Shown here: positions 45,956-53,706 of the stretch, one piece after another | Layout of the letters: every line of letters begins with the position of its first letter | How positions within the stretch are numbered: position 1 is the stretch's first letter | Source: Nocardia takedensis NBRC 100417 | GTDB taxonomy: Bacteria; Actinomycetota; Actinomycetes; Mycobacteriales; Mycobacteriaceae | Assembly (NCBI RefSeq): GCF_000308695.1 | Contig: NZ_BAGG01000265.1 | Span: 62,001-126,000 of the forward strand | Length of the DNA stretch: 64,000 bases | Direction of reading: 5' to 3' | Translations under genes and position numbers: made by a program | The notes under the pieces: generated by a model | Seen by the model: only the letters and a program-made list of their open reading frames with translations | What the model was told of the DNA's origin: nothing | Databases searched by the model: none

Positions 45956-47535
45956 CAGAACACCACCGGCTGCTGGAATTCGCCCCACACCGACTTCAGC
46001 GCGGCGGTCATCTCCCCGACCGTGCAGTAGGCGTTGGCGCAATCGATCAGGCGATGCATGAGGTTGTCGTCTCCTTCCGCGCCGCGCGCGAGGGCGGCCA
46101 AGGTGGTGCGCACGGCGGCGGGGTCGCGTTCGGCCTTGACCTTCGCCAGGCGTTTGAGCTGTCGTTCCCGGCCTTCGGCGTCGAGTTCGTAGGTGCCGAT
46201 GTCGGGCGCGGGTTCGTCGGAGACGAAGGTGTTGACGCCGACCACCGGGCGTTCGCCGGATTCGACGGCGTGGTGCAGGCGGAACGCCTCGTCGGCGATG
46301 AGTCCTTGCAGGTAGCCGTCCTCGATGCAGCGGACCATGCCGCCGTGCTGTTCGAGGTCGTCCATGATCTCGATGATCCGTTCCTCGGTGGCGTCGGTGA
46401 GCGCCTCCACGAAGTAGGACCCGCCGAGCGGATCGGCGACCCTGGTCACCCCGGTCTCGTAGGCGAGCACCTGCTGGGTGCGCAGGGCCATGGTGGCCGA
46501 TTCCTCGCTGGGCAGCGCGAACGGCTCGTCCCAGGCGGCGGTGAACATCGACTGCACCCCGCCGAGCACGGAGGCCAGCGCCTCGTAGGCGACCCGCACC
46601 ACGTTGTTCTGGGCCTGCGGCGCGTAGAGGGAGGCGCCGCCCGCGACGCAGCCGAAGCGGAACATCGACGCCTTGTCGGTGCTCGCGCCGTAGCGCTCGC
46701 GAACCAGGGTGGCCCAACGGCGGCGTCCGGCACGGTATTTCGCGATCTCCTCGAAGAAATCGCCGTGGGTGTAGAAGAAGAACGAGATCTGCGGGGCGAA
46801 CCGGTCGATGCTCATCCGCCCGCGCTCGACGACGGTGTCGCAGTAGGTGACTCCGTCGGCGAGGGTGAAGGCCATCTCCTGCACGGCGTTGGCGCCCGCG
46901 TCGCGGAAGTGCGCGCCCGCCACCGAGATCGCGTTGAAGCGCGGCACTTCGGCGGCGCAGAACTCGATGGTGTCGGCGATCAGGCGCAGCGACGGTTCCG
47001 GCGGCCAGATCCAGGTGCCGCGCGAGGCGTATTCCTTGAGGATGTCGTTCTGGATGGTGCCGGTGAGCGCGGCGCGGGGCACGCCCTTCTTCTCGGCGGC
47101 GGCGACGTAGAGGGCGAGCAGGATCGCGGCGGTGCCGTTGATGGTGAAGCTGGTGCTGATCCGGTCCAGCGGGATGCCGTCGAAGAGGATCTCGGCGTCG
47201 GCGAGGGTGTCCACGGCCACGCCGACGCGCCCGACCTCCTCGCCGACTTCGGCGTCGTCGGAGTCGTAGCCGCACTGGGTGGGCAGGTCCAGCGCCACCG
47301 ACAGGCCGGTGCCGCCCTGCTCGAGCAGGTAGCGGTAGCGGCGGTTGGATTCCTCGGCGGTGCCGAAGCCGGAGTACTGCCGGAATGTCCACAGCCGTCC
47401 GCGATATCCCGTCGCGAAGTTGCCGCGGGTGAAGGGATACGCGCCCGGTGCGGGCGGTTGCTCGTCACGCTCGCGCGGCCCGTAGCTCGGCTCGAGCGGG
47501 ATCCCCGAGGAGGTGTGCACGTCGTTACTCATCAT
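45955..47535 (-). CDS. Acyl-CoA mutase large subunit (methylmalonyl-CoA mutase family)
   Basis: 526 residues, lacking the B12 domain. WTFRQYSGFGTAEESN, GLSVALDLPTQCGYDSD, TGTIQNDILKEYASRGTWIW and VADPLGGSYFVE are family motifs. Tyr54 and the Arg of YASRG occupy positions that bind the substrate carboxylate in methylmalonyl-CoA mutase, but the split form and LPTQ resemble the isobutyryl/hydroxyisobutyryl type, and Cys89 replaces the usual residue before GYDSD. The substrate is therefore open. ATG 47535 or 47532. Upstream lies a terminator and a half-operator. MeaB at 28801 is its likely chaperone. Confidence 0.9.
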   Translation of the reverse strand: MMSNDVHTSSGIPLEPSYGPRERDEQPPAPGAYPFTRGNFATGYRGRLWTFRQYSGFGTAEESNRRYRYLLEQGGTGLSVALDLPTQCGYDSDDAEVGEEVGRVGVAVDTLADAEILFDGIPLDRISTSFTINGTAAILLALYVAAAEKKGVPRAALTGTIQNDILKEYASRGTWIWPPEPSLRLIADTIEFCAAEVPRFNAISVAGAHFRDAGANAVQEMAFTLADGVTYCDTVVERGRMSIDRFAPQISFFFYTHGDFFEEIAKYRAGRRRWATLVRERYGASTDKASMFRFGCVAGGASLYAPQAQNNVVRVAYEALASVLGGVQSMFTAAWDEPFALPSEESATMALRTQQVLAYETGVTRVADPLGGSYFVEALTDATEERIIEIMDDLEQHGGMVRCIEDGYLQGLIADEAFRLHHAVESGERPVVGVNTFVSDEPAPDIGTYELDAEGRERQLKRLAKVKAERDPAAVRTTLAALARGAEGDDNLMHRLIDCANAYCTVGEMTAALKSVWGEFQQPVVF

Positions 47536-47558
47536 TGATTATGCTACTTCCGAAAAAT

Positions 47559-47564
47559 GAGAAT
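47559..47564. promoter_or_regulatory. Half-operator before the mutase operon
   Basis: GAGAAT matches the left arm of the regulon palindrome; the right arm (AATACC, 47568-47573) has three mismatches. It lies 24 nt before ATG 47535 in an A+T-rich stretch. Weak site or chance. Confidence 0.35.
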
Positions 47565-47590
47565 GCCAATACCGTAGGGCGGAGACGACT

Positions 47591-47621
47591 CGGGCCGGGG
47601 AGCGCGCGCTCACCCGGCCCG
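47591..47621 (-). terminator. Terminator after the hydratase gene
   Basis: CGGGCCGGG (47591-47599) and CCCGGCCCG (47613-47621) form a 9-bp stem, with an inner AGCGCGCGCT palindrome. It lies 14 nt past the stop of the minus-strand gene 47635 and before the mutase promoter. Confidence 0.6.
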
Positions 47622-47634
47622 TGCGCCCGCGAGG

Positions 47635-48351
47635 TCAGCGCGCGCGGTTGAGCACCGCGTCGGCGGCGACCCAGTGCGCGTCGGAGACCCACAGCCGGGC
47701 GAAGGCGTCGACCGCCTCCGCGGCCGCCACACCGCCGATCACCCGTTTGATCTCCGCCGCTGGCCGCACCGCGAGGGCGCGGGCGAATTCACGCCAGCCC
47801 TTGTCGAATTCCGCGCGCGGCAGCACGTGGTCGATCAGCCCGACCCGTTCCGCCGCCGCCGCGTCGAGGATGGTCCCCGACCCGGCCAGCCACAGCGCGC
47901 GACCGGGTCCGACCAGCCGCGCCAGCCGTTCCGCGCCGCCCCAGGCGGGCATGATCTGCAAGCTCACCTGATTGAATCCGATCTTGATATCCGCGGCGGC
48001 CACCCGGATGTCGGCGGCTACCGCGACTTCCGCGCCGCCACCGAGGGCATGGCCGTTGAGCGCGGCGATCACCGGGCCGGGGAAGGCCGCGAGGCGATCG
48101 CAGACACCGCGCATCCGCCACGCCATCGCGGCGGCCTGCTCGGTGGTGCGCAGCGCGGCGAGCTGTTTGAGATCACCGCCCGAGACGAAAGCGCGGTCAC
48201 CGCCGCCCGTGATGACCAGGGCCGCCGCGTCCGCCGCCGCCTCGATCGCCTCGTCGAGCCGATCCATCGTCTCGGGGGCGATCGCGTTCCTGGCCTCGGG
48301 CCGGTCGATCTTGATGATCGCCAGCTCTCCGTCCCGTTCCAACTCGACCAT
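47635..48351 (-). CDS. Enoyl-CoA hydratase/isomerase family protein
   Basis: 238 residues from ATG 48351 (AAGGTG 7 nt upstream), slightly short for the family. DRAFVSGGDLKQL and NGHALGGGAEVAVAADIRVA form the oxyanion hole; FNQVSLQIMPAWGGAERLARLVG covers the catalytic loop, where Gln/Met stand near the usual Glu, so hydratase activity is uncertain. It follows a probable mycofactocin-type SDR by 74 nt on the same strand and is closed by the hairpin at 47591. Confidence 0.88.
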   Translation of the reverse strand: MVELERDGELAIIKIDRPEARNAIAPETMDRLDEAIEAAADAAALVITGGGDRAFVSGGDLKQLAALRTTEQAAAMAWRMRGVCDRLAAFPGPVIAALNGHALGGGAEVAVAADIRVAAADIKIGFNQVSLQIMPAWGGAERLARLVGPGRALWLAGSGTILDAAAAERVGLIDHVLPRAEFDKGWREFARALAVRPAAEIKRVIGGVAAAEAVDAFARLWVSDAHWVAADAVLNRAR

Positions 48352-48425
48352 TCGACACACCTTCGGTAGACCTGGTTCTCCACGGGGAGAACACCTTTGC
48401 CAACCCGACTCCCGGGCCGGCGCGC

Positions 48426-49292
48426 TCATCCCGCCCGTTCGACGGCCATCGGCCGGACGGGCGCGGCCGCGTCCCCTTTCGCCTCGACCACCGCGCCGGC
48501 GATCGCCCCGCTGTCGGGACCCGCCAGGAAGGCGAGCACCGTGGCGACCTGGTCGGGCGCCAAAGCCGACGGCGACCCGATCAGGCTCTGTCGCACCGGA
48601 TCCGCGCCGCCCGAGAGTCGGACGCCCTCGGCGAGCAGATCGGTGGCGGTCGCCCCCGGACTGACCGCGTTGGCGGTCACACCCGTTCCCGACAACTCGG
48701 CGTTCAGCGACCGGATCAGGCCCGCCACACCGGCATTGGCCGCGCCGTAGGCGGCGAACAGCGGTACCCCGTCCAGGGTGCTCGCCGCCGACACCGCGAG
48801 GAAGCGACCCGTGCGCGGCGCGGGCCGGGCCAGCAGCGCGGGCACCGCGGCCCTTGCCAGTTGCGCGACACCGCCCAGGCAGACGTCGAGGACCGCGCGT
48901 TCGGCTTCGGGCGACATCTCCCACAGCGGCACGCCGCCCGCGAGGACGCCGGCGGCGGCGATCGCCGCGTCGAGTCCGCCCCAGGCGCGAACCGCGGTGT
49001 CGACCGCGGCGCGCAGCGCGTCGGGATCGCGGACGTCGGCGACGAACGAGCGCACCGCGCCGACCCGGTTGACCAGACTCCCGGCCCGATTCGTCACAGC
49101 GGCCAACTCACCGGCGCTCGCCAGCGGATAGGGCAGCGCCGCATCGTTCTCGGCGCTGTCGACGGCCAGGACGGACCAGCCACGGGAGGCCAGCGCCAGC
49201 ACGGTCGCCGCGCCGATCCCGCGGCCCGCTCCGGTGACGACGGCCGCTCTGCGATGTTCGCCCCGGCAGCGGCTCGGCATGGGTCGCACCAC
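48426..49292 (-). CDS. SDR resembling mycofactocin-coupled dehydrogenases, Tyr-x3-Asn active site
   Basis: 288 residues from GTG 49292 with GGAG 8 nt upstream; ATG 49280 is an alternative. TGAGRGIGAATVLALASRGWS followed by ALPYPLAS and VADVRDPDALRAAVDTAV match the SDR subgroup found with mycofactocin, whose NAD is held tightly. The catalytic stretch reads AAYGAANAG, where Asn replaces the Lys of Y-x3-K, and NAG is AAG. Activity may be altered. It is divergent from the hydrolase at 49418 with an operator at 49350 between. Confidence 0.82.
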   Translation of the reverse strand: MVRPMPSRCRGEHRRAAVVTGAGRGIGAATVLALASRGWSVLAVDSAENDAALPYPLASAGELAAVTNRAGSLVNRVGAVRSFVADVRDPDALRAAVDTAVRAWGGLDAAIAAAGVLAGGVPLWEMSPEAERAVLDVCLGGVAQLARAAVPALLARPAPRTGRFLAVSAASTLDGVPLFAAYGAANAGVAGLIRSLNAELSGTGVTANAVSPGATATDLLAEGVRLSGGADPVRQSLIGSPSALAPDQVATVLAFLAGPDSGAIAGAVVEAKGDAAAPVRPMAVERAG

Positions 49293-49349
49293 GATCGACA
49301 CTCCTTCGGGAGACCGGAGCACGACCGCGATAATCGCACTTCCAAAAGT

Positions 49350-49364
49350 GATAATATCATTCTC
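49350..49364. promoter_or_regulatory. Operator GATAAT-ATC-ATTCTC (one mismatch)
   Basis: Near-perfect regulon palindrome in the gap between the SDR gene (starts 49292, minus) and the alpha/beta hydrolase (49418, plus), about 55 nt from each start. Confidence 0.68.
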
Positions 49365-49417
49365 ATTCTCGTGTGACCACGGTCTACCACGCCGTTTCCC
49401 AAACCGATGGGCCCGCC

Positions 49418-50365
49418 ATGACACTCACCGACCTCCCCTCGTCCGACTTCGCTGACCCGGCGCCGAAGCCGGTCGTCGCCGAGGTCGACGGCATCCCCGT
49501 CTCCGGACTGCTCGCCGAGGTCGCCGCACCGCGGGCGGTGCTGGTCGCGTTGCACGGCGGCGCCACCAGCGCCGCGTATTTCGACTGCCCCGGCCACCCG
49601 GAGTTGTCCCTGCTGCGCATGGCGCGCCGCCTGGGCTTCAGCGTCCTGGCCCTCGACCGCCCCGGCTACGGCAGTTCGGGACCGTTCGCCGACGAACTGG
49701 CCCCGCCGCACCGCCGCGTCGACCTGATGTTCGGCGCGATCGAGCGCCACCTCGGCACCCGCCCGCGCGGCGTGGGCGTCTTCCTGCTGGCCCATTCGGC
49801 GGGATGCGAACTCGCGCTGCGCATGGCGGCCGATCCGCGCGGGGCGGACCTGCTCGGCGTGGAGTTGGCGGGCACGGGACGTCTGCACCCCCCGTTGGCC
49901 CAAGAAGTGCTGTGGGGCGGACAGGACGAGCCGGGGTGGGTGCCGCGCGGAGTCGGCGCGCTGCTGTGGCATCCGCCGCGGCTCTACGCGCCGGAGATCC
50001 TGGGCGGCGCGACGATCGGCGCGGTCGGCCCGCGCCTCGAGGCCGACACCGTCCGGGACTGGGCCACCGACGAATTCCCGGACCTGGCCGGGCGGGTGCG
50101 GATTCCGGTGCGGTACTGCGTCGGCGACCACGAGCGGATCTGGCGCAACGACCCCGAGGAACTGGCGGCCGTCGGCGCGCTGTTCACCGCCGCGCCGCGG
50201 GTGGTGCTGAAGCTCCAGACCGACACCGGCCACAACATCAGCGTCGGCCGCACCGCCACCGCCTACCACCTGGGCCTGCTGGCCTTCGCGGAGGAATGCG
50301 CGATCGCCGCCGAGGCCGACGACTTCACCGCGCCCGCACTGCGATTCGACGGTTTCGGGGCCTGA
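49418..50365 (+). CDS. Alpha/beta hydrolase
   Basis: 315 residues from ATG 49418; GTG 49373 immediately after the operator is possible. The oxyanion loop is LVALHGGATSAAYFD, the nucleophile Ser is in LLAHSAGCELAL, the acid in CVGDHERIW and the His in TDTGHNISVG. It may open an ester, lactone or ring-cleavage product. It stands alone, under the operator at 49350, and converges on the ferredoxin gene with a hairpin between. Confidence 0.9.
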   Translation: MTLTDLPSSDFADPAPKPVVAEVDGIPVSGLLAEVAAPRAVLVALHGGATSAAYFDCPGHPELSLLRMARRLGFSVLALDRPGYGSSGPFADELAPPHRRVDLMFGAIERHLGTRPRGVGVFLLAHSAGCELALRMAADPRGADLLGVELAGTGRLHPPLAQEVLWGGQDEPGWVPRGVGALLWHPPRLYAPEILGGATIGAVGPRLEADTVRDWATDEFPDLAGRVRIPVRYCVGDHERIWRNDPEELAAVGALFTAAPRVVLKLQTDTGHNISVGRTATAYHLGLLAFAEECAIAAEADDFTAPALRFDGFGA

Positions 50366-50405
50366 GACCGACTCCGGTTCCGCGACGAAGGCCCCGGACG
50401 AGCGA

Positions 50406-50433
50406 ACGGGCCGCGGCGCTCACCGCGGCCCGT
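50406..50433. terminator. Bidirectional terminator
   Basis: Perfect 11-bp inverted repeat ACGGGCCGCGG / CCGCGGCCCGT with a 6-nt loop between the convergent stops at 50365 (+) and 50439 (-). Confidence 0.75.
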
Positions 50434-50438
50434 CGGGC

Positions 50439-50627
50439 TCACTCCGGGACGATCGCCTGCTCTGGACAGGCCGAGATCGTCTCCGCCACCGCGTCTTCGA
50501 GATCGTCGGGGATCTCGGCGAGCAGCACTTCGGCGTAGCCGTCGGCGTTGATGGCGAAGACCTCCGGGCACAGCGTCAGGCACACGCCGTGCCCTCGGCA
50601 GCGATCCGCGTCCACTGTCACTTTCAT
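50439..50627 (-). CDS. Ferredoxin of the P450-associated 3Fe-4S type
   Basis: 62 residues. Cluster ligands are C10, C16, C20 and C54 with His13 in the slot of the second Cys (C10-x2-H-x2-C16-x3-C20-P), the pattern of ferredoxins serving actinobacterial cytochromes P450. It carries electrons to the P450 encoded 3 nt upstream. ATG 50627. Confidence 0.93.
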   Translation of the reverse strand: MKVTVDADRCRGHGVCLTLCPEVFAINADGYAEVLLAEIPDDLEDAVAETISACPEQAIVPE

Positions 50628-50630
50628 CTC

Positions 50631-51926
50631 TCATCCCTCCTTGACGTCGAATTCCAGGTGCAGGTCGGTCAGCCCGCGCAGGATGAACGTCGGCAGGTAG
50701 CGGAACTCGCGCGCGCCCTCGGGACCGTGCACGGTCTCGTCGAACCGGATGTCGGTGGTCCTGGACAGCAGTCGCTCGATCGCCACCCGCGCCTCCGCGC
50801 GCGCCAGCGGGGCGCCCGGGCAACTGTGCGGGCCGCGGCCGAAGGCCATGTGGGCGCGGGCGTTCGAGCGCGCCGGATCGAAGGTCTCCGGGTCCTCGAA
50901 GCGGCGCGGGTCCCGGTTCGCGGCGCTGTTGACCACCATGAGCACACTGCCCTGCGGCACCTCGGCGCCGCCGACCTCGGTCATGGTCTTCGACAGTCGG
51001 AAGTCGCCCTTGACCGGGCTCTCCATCCGCAGCGACTCCTCGATGAAGTTCTGGATCCGGCTGTAGTCCTCGCGCAGGTAGCGCTGGATCTCCGGGTTCT
51101 CGACCATGGTCCGCAGCGCGGAACTGACCAGCCGCACGGTGGTCTCCTGGCCCGCGGAGAACAGGTTCGCCGCCACCCGCACCACATCGAGCACCTCGGG
51201 CTGCGACCCGTCCGGGAAGGTGGCCGTGGCCAGGCTGGTCAGCACGTCCTGACGCGGGTTCGCCCTGCGGTCCTCCACGTAGGCGGAGAACTTCTCGAAG
51301 AGGAACTCGATCGGGTTGTGCGACATGGATTCGCCCTCGGTGCTGCCGACGCTGCGCCCCTCGCCGTGCTTGGAGCGTTGCAGGGTCTCCAGGAACTCCT
51401 CCTGGTCCTCCTCGGGCACGCCCAGCAGGTCGGCGATCACGTAGAGGGTGAACGGTCCCGCGAAGTCACGGATGGAGTCGCCGCGGCCCGCGGCCAGGTA
51501 CTCGTCGAGCATGCGGTCGGCGATCGACCACATGGCCTCCTCGTTCTCCTTGAGCCGCTTGGGGGTGATCAGCCGCATGAGCAGCGCGCGGTGCGCGGTG
51601 TGGGTGGGCGGGTCGAGGGTGGGCAACTGGTCGCTCATCGGCAGTTCGTCGCGGCGCGCGGCGATCAACGCCTCGACCTCGTCCGGGTCGACGTCGTCGA
51701 GCGGCACGGGGAACCCGGGGAAGGGTCCGGTGACCGCGATGCACGAGGAGAAGCGGCCGACGTCGTTGTAGACCTCGAGCGCTTCCTCGTATCCGGTCAC
51801 CATGAGCACGTCGTGGTGGCGCTCCCGCTGCACCGGGCACTGATTGCGCAGGTGCTCGAAGTACGGGTACGGATCGTTCACCAGTTCCGGCCCCAGGAAG
51901 AAATCCAGATCCTGGAAGTTGTTCAC
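50631..51926 (-). CDS. Cytochrome P450
   Basis: 431 residues from GTG 51926 (GAAGGGA 6 nt upstream). I-helix AGQETT at 258-263, with Gln-Glu where Gly/Ala-Asp/Glu is common; K-helix ExxR at E297-R300; heme ligand C369 in FGRGPHSCPGAPLARAE. A soluble bacterial P450 that would hydroxylate a hydrophobic substrate; the family is not assigned. Its ferredoxin is next door, but no ferredoxin reductase gene is adjacent. A degenerate operator at 51993 lies upstream. Confidence 0.94.
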   Translation of the reverse strand: MNNFQDLDFFLGPELVNDPYPYFEHLRNQCPVQRERHHDVLMVTGYEEALEVYNDVGRFSSCIAVTGPFPGFPVPLDDVDPDEVEALIAARRDELPMSDQLPTLDPPTHTAHRALLMRLITPKRLKENEEAMWSIADRMLDEYLAAGRGDSIRDFAGPFTLYVIADLLGVPEEDQEEFLETLQRSKHGEGRSVGSTEGESMSHNPIEFLFEKFSAYVEDRRANPRQDVLTSLATATFPDGSQPEVLDVVRVAANLFSAGQETTVRLVSSALRTMVENPEIQRYLREDYSRIQNFIEESLRMESPVKGDFRLSKTMTEVGGAEVPQGSVLMVVNSAANRDPRRFEDPETFDPARSNARAHMAFGRGPHSCPGAPLARAEARVAIERLLSRTTDIRFDETVHGPEGAREFRYLPTFILRGLTDLHLEFDVKEG

Positions 51927-51992
51927 GCGCGGTCCCTTCGAGAGTCCGGTCGGCAGCCCGACGAGCGCCACGGCCGGAGGACGTCAACGGCA

Positions 51993-52007
51993 GAGAATAT
52001 GCCTCTC
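51993..52007. promoter_or_regulatory. Operator-like GAGAAT-ATG-CCTCTC (two mismatches)
   Basis: Located 66 nt before the P450 gene in the 251-nt divergent gap 51927-52177. The left arm is perfect and two bases of the right arm deviate. Nearby, TCCATACGG (52028-52036) and CCGTATGAA (52122-52130) form a separate near-complementary pair. Confidence 0.5.
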
Positions 52008-52149
52008 GTTGCTGAATATGAGATTTCCATACGGGCGAGCGGGCGTCAACCTGCGAGCGCGGGCAGCGCGACGGAAAAAGGGCGGACGCACCGCCGGCGG
52101 CGCGCGTTGACACGGCCATCTCCGTATGAAAACCTGAAGTAGCTATTGC

Positions 52150-52164
52150 GAGAATAGCATTCTC
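52150..52164. promoter_or_regulatory. Operator GAGAAT-AGC-ATTCTC (perfect)
   Basis: Perfect palindrome ending 13 nt before ATG 52178 and directly before its ribosome binding site GGAGG (52168-52172), so bound regulator would block initiation of transcription or elongation. Confidence 0.75.
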
Positions 52165-52177
52165 CTCGGAGGTGTCG

Positions 52178-52705
52178 ATGCGACTGCCGCCCTTACCCGC
52201 CGACGAATGGGACGAACGCAGCCGCGCCGCACTGCGCTCCCTGCTCCCCCGCGAGCGCCGCGACCCCGCCGGTGCGGGACCCGCGATGTCCACGCTCGTA
52301 CGTCATCCCGACCTCACCGAGGCGTTCCTCGGCTTCGGCGTGTACCTGCTGTTCCGGTCCAGCCTCCCGCCGCGGGTGCGCGAACTGGTCATCCTGCGCG
52401 TGGCGCACCGGACGCGATGCGCCTACGAATGGGCCCACCACGTGAAGATGGCCGCCTCGGTCGGCCTGGACGAGGACGACATCGCCGCCGCGCAGGCGGG
52501 CAAGGCCGACGACCCCTTCGACCACGCGGTGCTCACCGGCGTCGACCAACTCTGCGAAGGCGCGAACCTGTCCGACGAGATCTGGTCCGCGCTGCGCACC
52601 CACCTGAGCGAACAGCAGACGATGGATTTCGTCTTCACCGTCGGGGGCTATTCAACGCTGGCGTTGGCGTTCAACACCTTCGGCGTCGAACCGGACGTCC
52701 ACTGA
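52178..52705 (+). CDS. Carboxymuconolactone decarboxylase/AhpD-like protein
   Basis: 175 residues from ATG 52178. LPPRVRELVILRVAHRTRCAYEWAHHVKMA is the family core. The AhpD redox pair CxxC is not present; one Cys precedes YEWAHH, so a gamma-carboxymuconolactone-type decarboxylase or an uncharacterised member is more likely than a peroxidase. It is a single-gene unit with a perfect operator in front and a hairpin behind. Confidence 0.88.
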   Translation: MRLPPLPADEWDERSRAALRSLLPRERRDPAGAGPAMSTLVRHPDLTEAFLGFGVYLLFRSSLPPRVRELVILRVAHRTRCAYEWAHHVKMAASVGLDEDDIAAAQAGKADDPFDHAVLTGVDQLCEGANLSDEIWSALRTHLSEQQTMDFVFTVGGYSTLALAFNTFGVEPDVH

Positions 52706-52862
52706 GCCCAGAGCTCCCACGTCCGCCCGGCCGACAGCTCAGAGGTCACCGAGCCGACGGCTCCGCGATCCCTCAGGCCGACGGCGAGACCCCTCGGGCC
52801 GACGGCTACCGGGACCGCTGGGCCGCGCACACCGAGCGTCCACCGCGTCCACGCAAACAGGA
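52706..52862. other. Non-coding gap with short direct repeats
   Basis: Between convergent genes. It contains three to four copies of GCCGACGGC/GAGCCGACGGC-like decamers (about 52750-52810) and no supported gene. A terminator follows at 52863. Confidence 0.4.
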
Positions 52863-52898
52863 ACCGGCGGCGACTCCGTTGTCGCCGCCGGTCCTTTT
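52863..52898. terminator. Terminator hairpin with T-run
   Basis: Perfect 12-bp inverted repeat ACCGGCGGCGAC (52863-52874) / GTCGCCGCCGGT (52881-52892), 6-nt loop, followed by CCTTTT on the plus strand. Serves the AhpD-like gene, and from the other side the hydratase ending at 52911. Confidence 0.85.
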
Positions 52899-52910
52899 GC
52901 CGCCGGGGCC

Positions 52911-53696
52911 CTATTCGATGGCGGCTTTCATCTGGTCCAGATTCACCAGGATCGGATATCCGTTGACGCTCAACGCGTTTCCGTGTCCGGTCTGGTGGAC
53001 GTCGAACACCGACTGGATCGCGGCGTAGAAGCCCTGCACGTCCAAGGTCTGGTTGACCGCGCGCTTGGCCTGACGCAGGCCGAAGGGCGGCATGGCGGCG
53101 ATCCGGGCGGCCAGCGCGGCGGTTTCGGCGTCGAGGTCCGCGCGCGGCACCACCTTGTTCACCATGCCGACCTGTTCGGCCTCGGCGGCGGTGACGGCGC
53201 GTCCGGTGAACAGGATCTCCTTGGCCTTGCGCGGTCCCAGTTCCCAGGTGTGGCCGTGGTATTCGACGCCGCCGATGCCCATCAGCACCACCGGGTCGGA
53301 GAACTGCGCGTCCTCGGCGGCCACGATCAGATCGCACGGCCAGCACAGCAGCAGTCCGCCCGCGATGCAGCGACCCTGGACCGCGGCGATCGACGGCTTG
53401 GGCACATTGCGCCACCGCAGCGAATACTCCAGGTAGCGACGGGTTTCCAGGCCGTAGATGCGATCGAGGGTGATGGTGGACGGGTCCGGCCACGACTTGT
53501 CGTTGAGGTCGTGCCCCGCGGAGAAGTGCTTGCCCTCGGCGCGCAGCACGATGACCGCGACCGCCTCGTCGTCGGCGGCGCGCCGCCAGGCTTCGTCGAG
53601 TTCGTCGAGCAGCGCGCCGTTCTGGGCGTTGGCGGCCTCGGGCCGGTTCAGGGTGATGGTCGCGATCTTGTCGGCGACCTCGTAGCGGATATACAA
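52911..53696 (-). CDS. Enoyl-CoA hydratase/isomerase family protein
   Basis: 261 residues from TTG 53696 with GAGGAG 5 nt upstream. KHFSAGHDLND and QGRCIAGGLLLCWPCDLIVA form the oxyanion hole, and FSDPVVLMGIGGVEYHGHTWELG occupies the catalytic loop. The Tyr-His insertion there departs from ordinary hydratases, so a different crotonase reaction (for example hydrolysis or retro-Claisen ring opening) is possible. Last gene of the operon from 55867. Confidence 0.88.
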   Translation of the reverse strand: MYIRYEVADKIATITLNRPEAANAQNGALLDELDEAWRRAADDEAVAVIVLRAEGKHFSAGHDLNDKSWPDPSTITLDRIYGLETRRYLEYSLRWRNVPKPSIAAVQGRCIAGGLLLCWPCDLIVAAEDAQFSDPVVLMGIGGVEYHGHTWELGPRKAKEILFTGRAVTAAEAEQVGMVNKVVPRADLDAETAALAARIAAMPPFGLRQAKRAVNQTLDVQGFYAAIQSVFDVHQTGHGNALSVNGYPILVNLDQMKAAIE

Positions 53697-53706
53697 ATCG
53701 GGCTCC

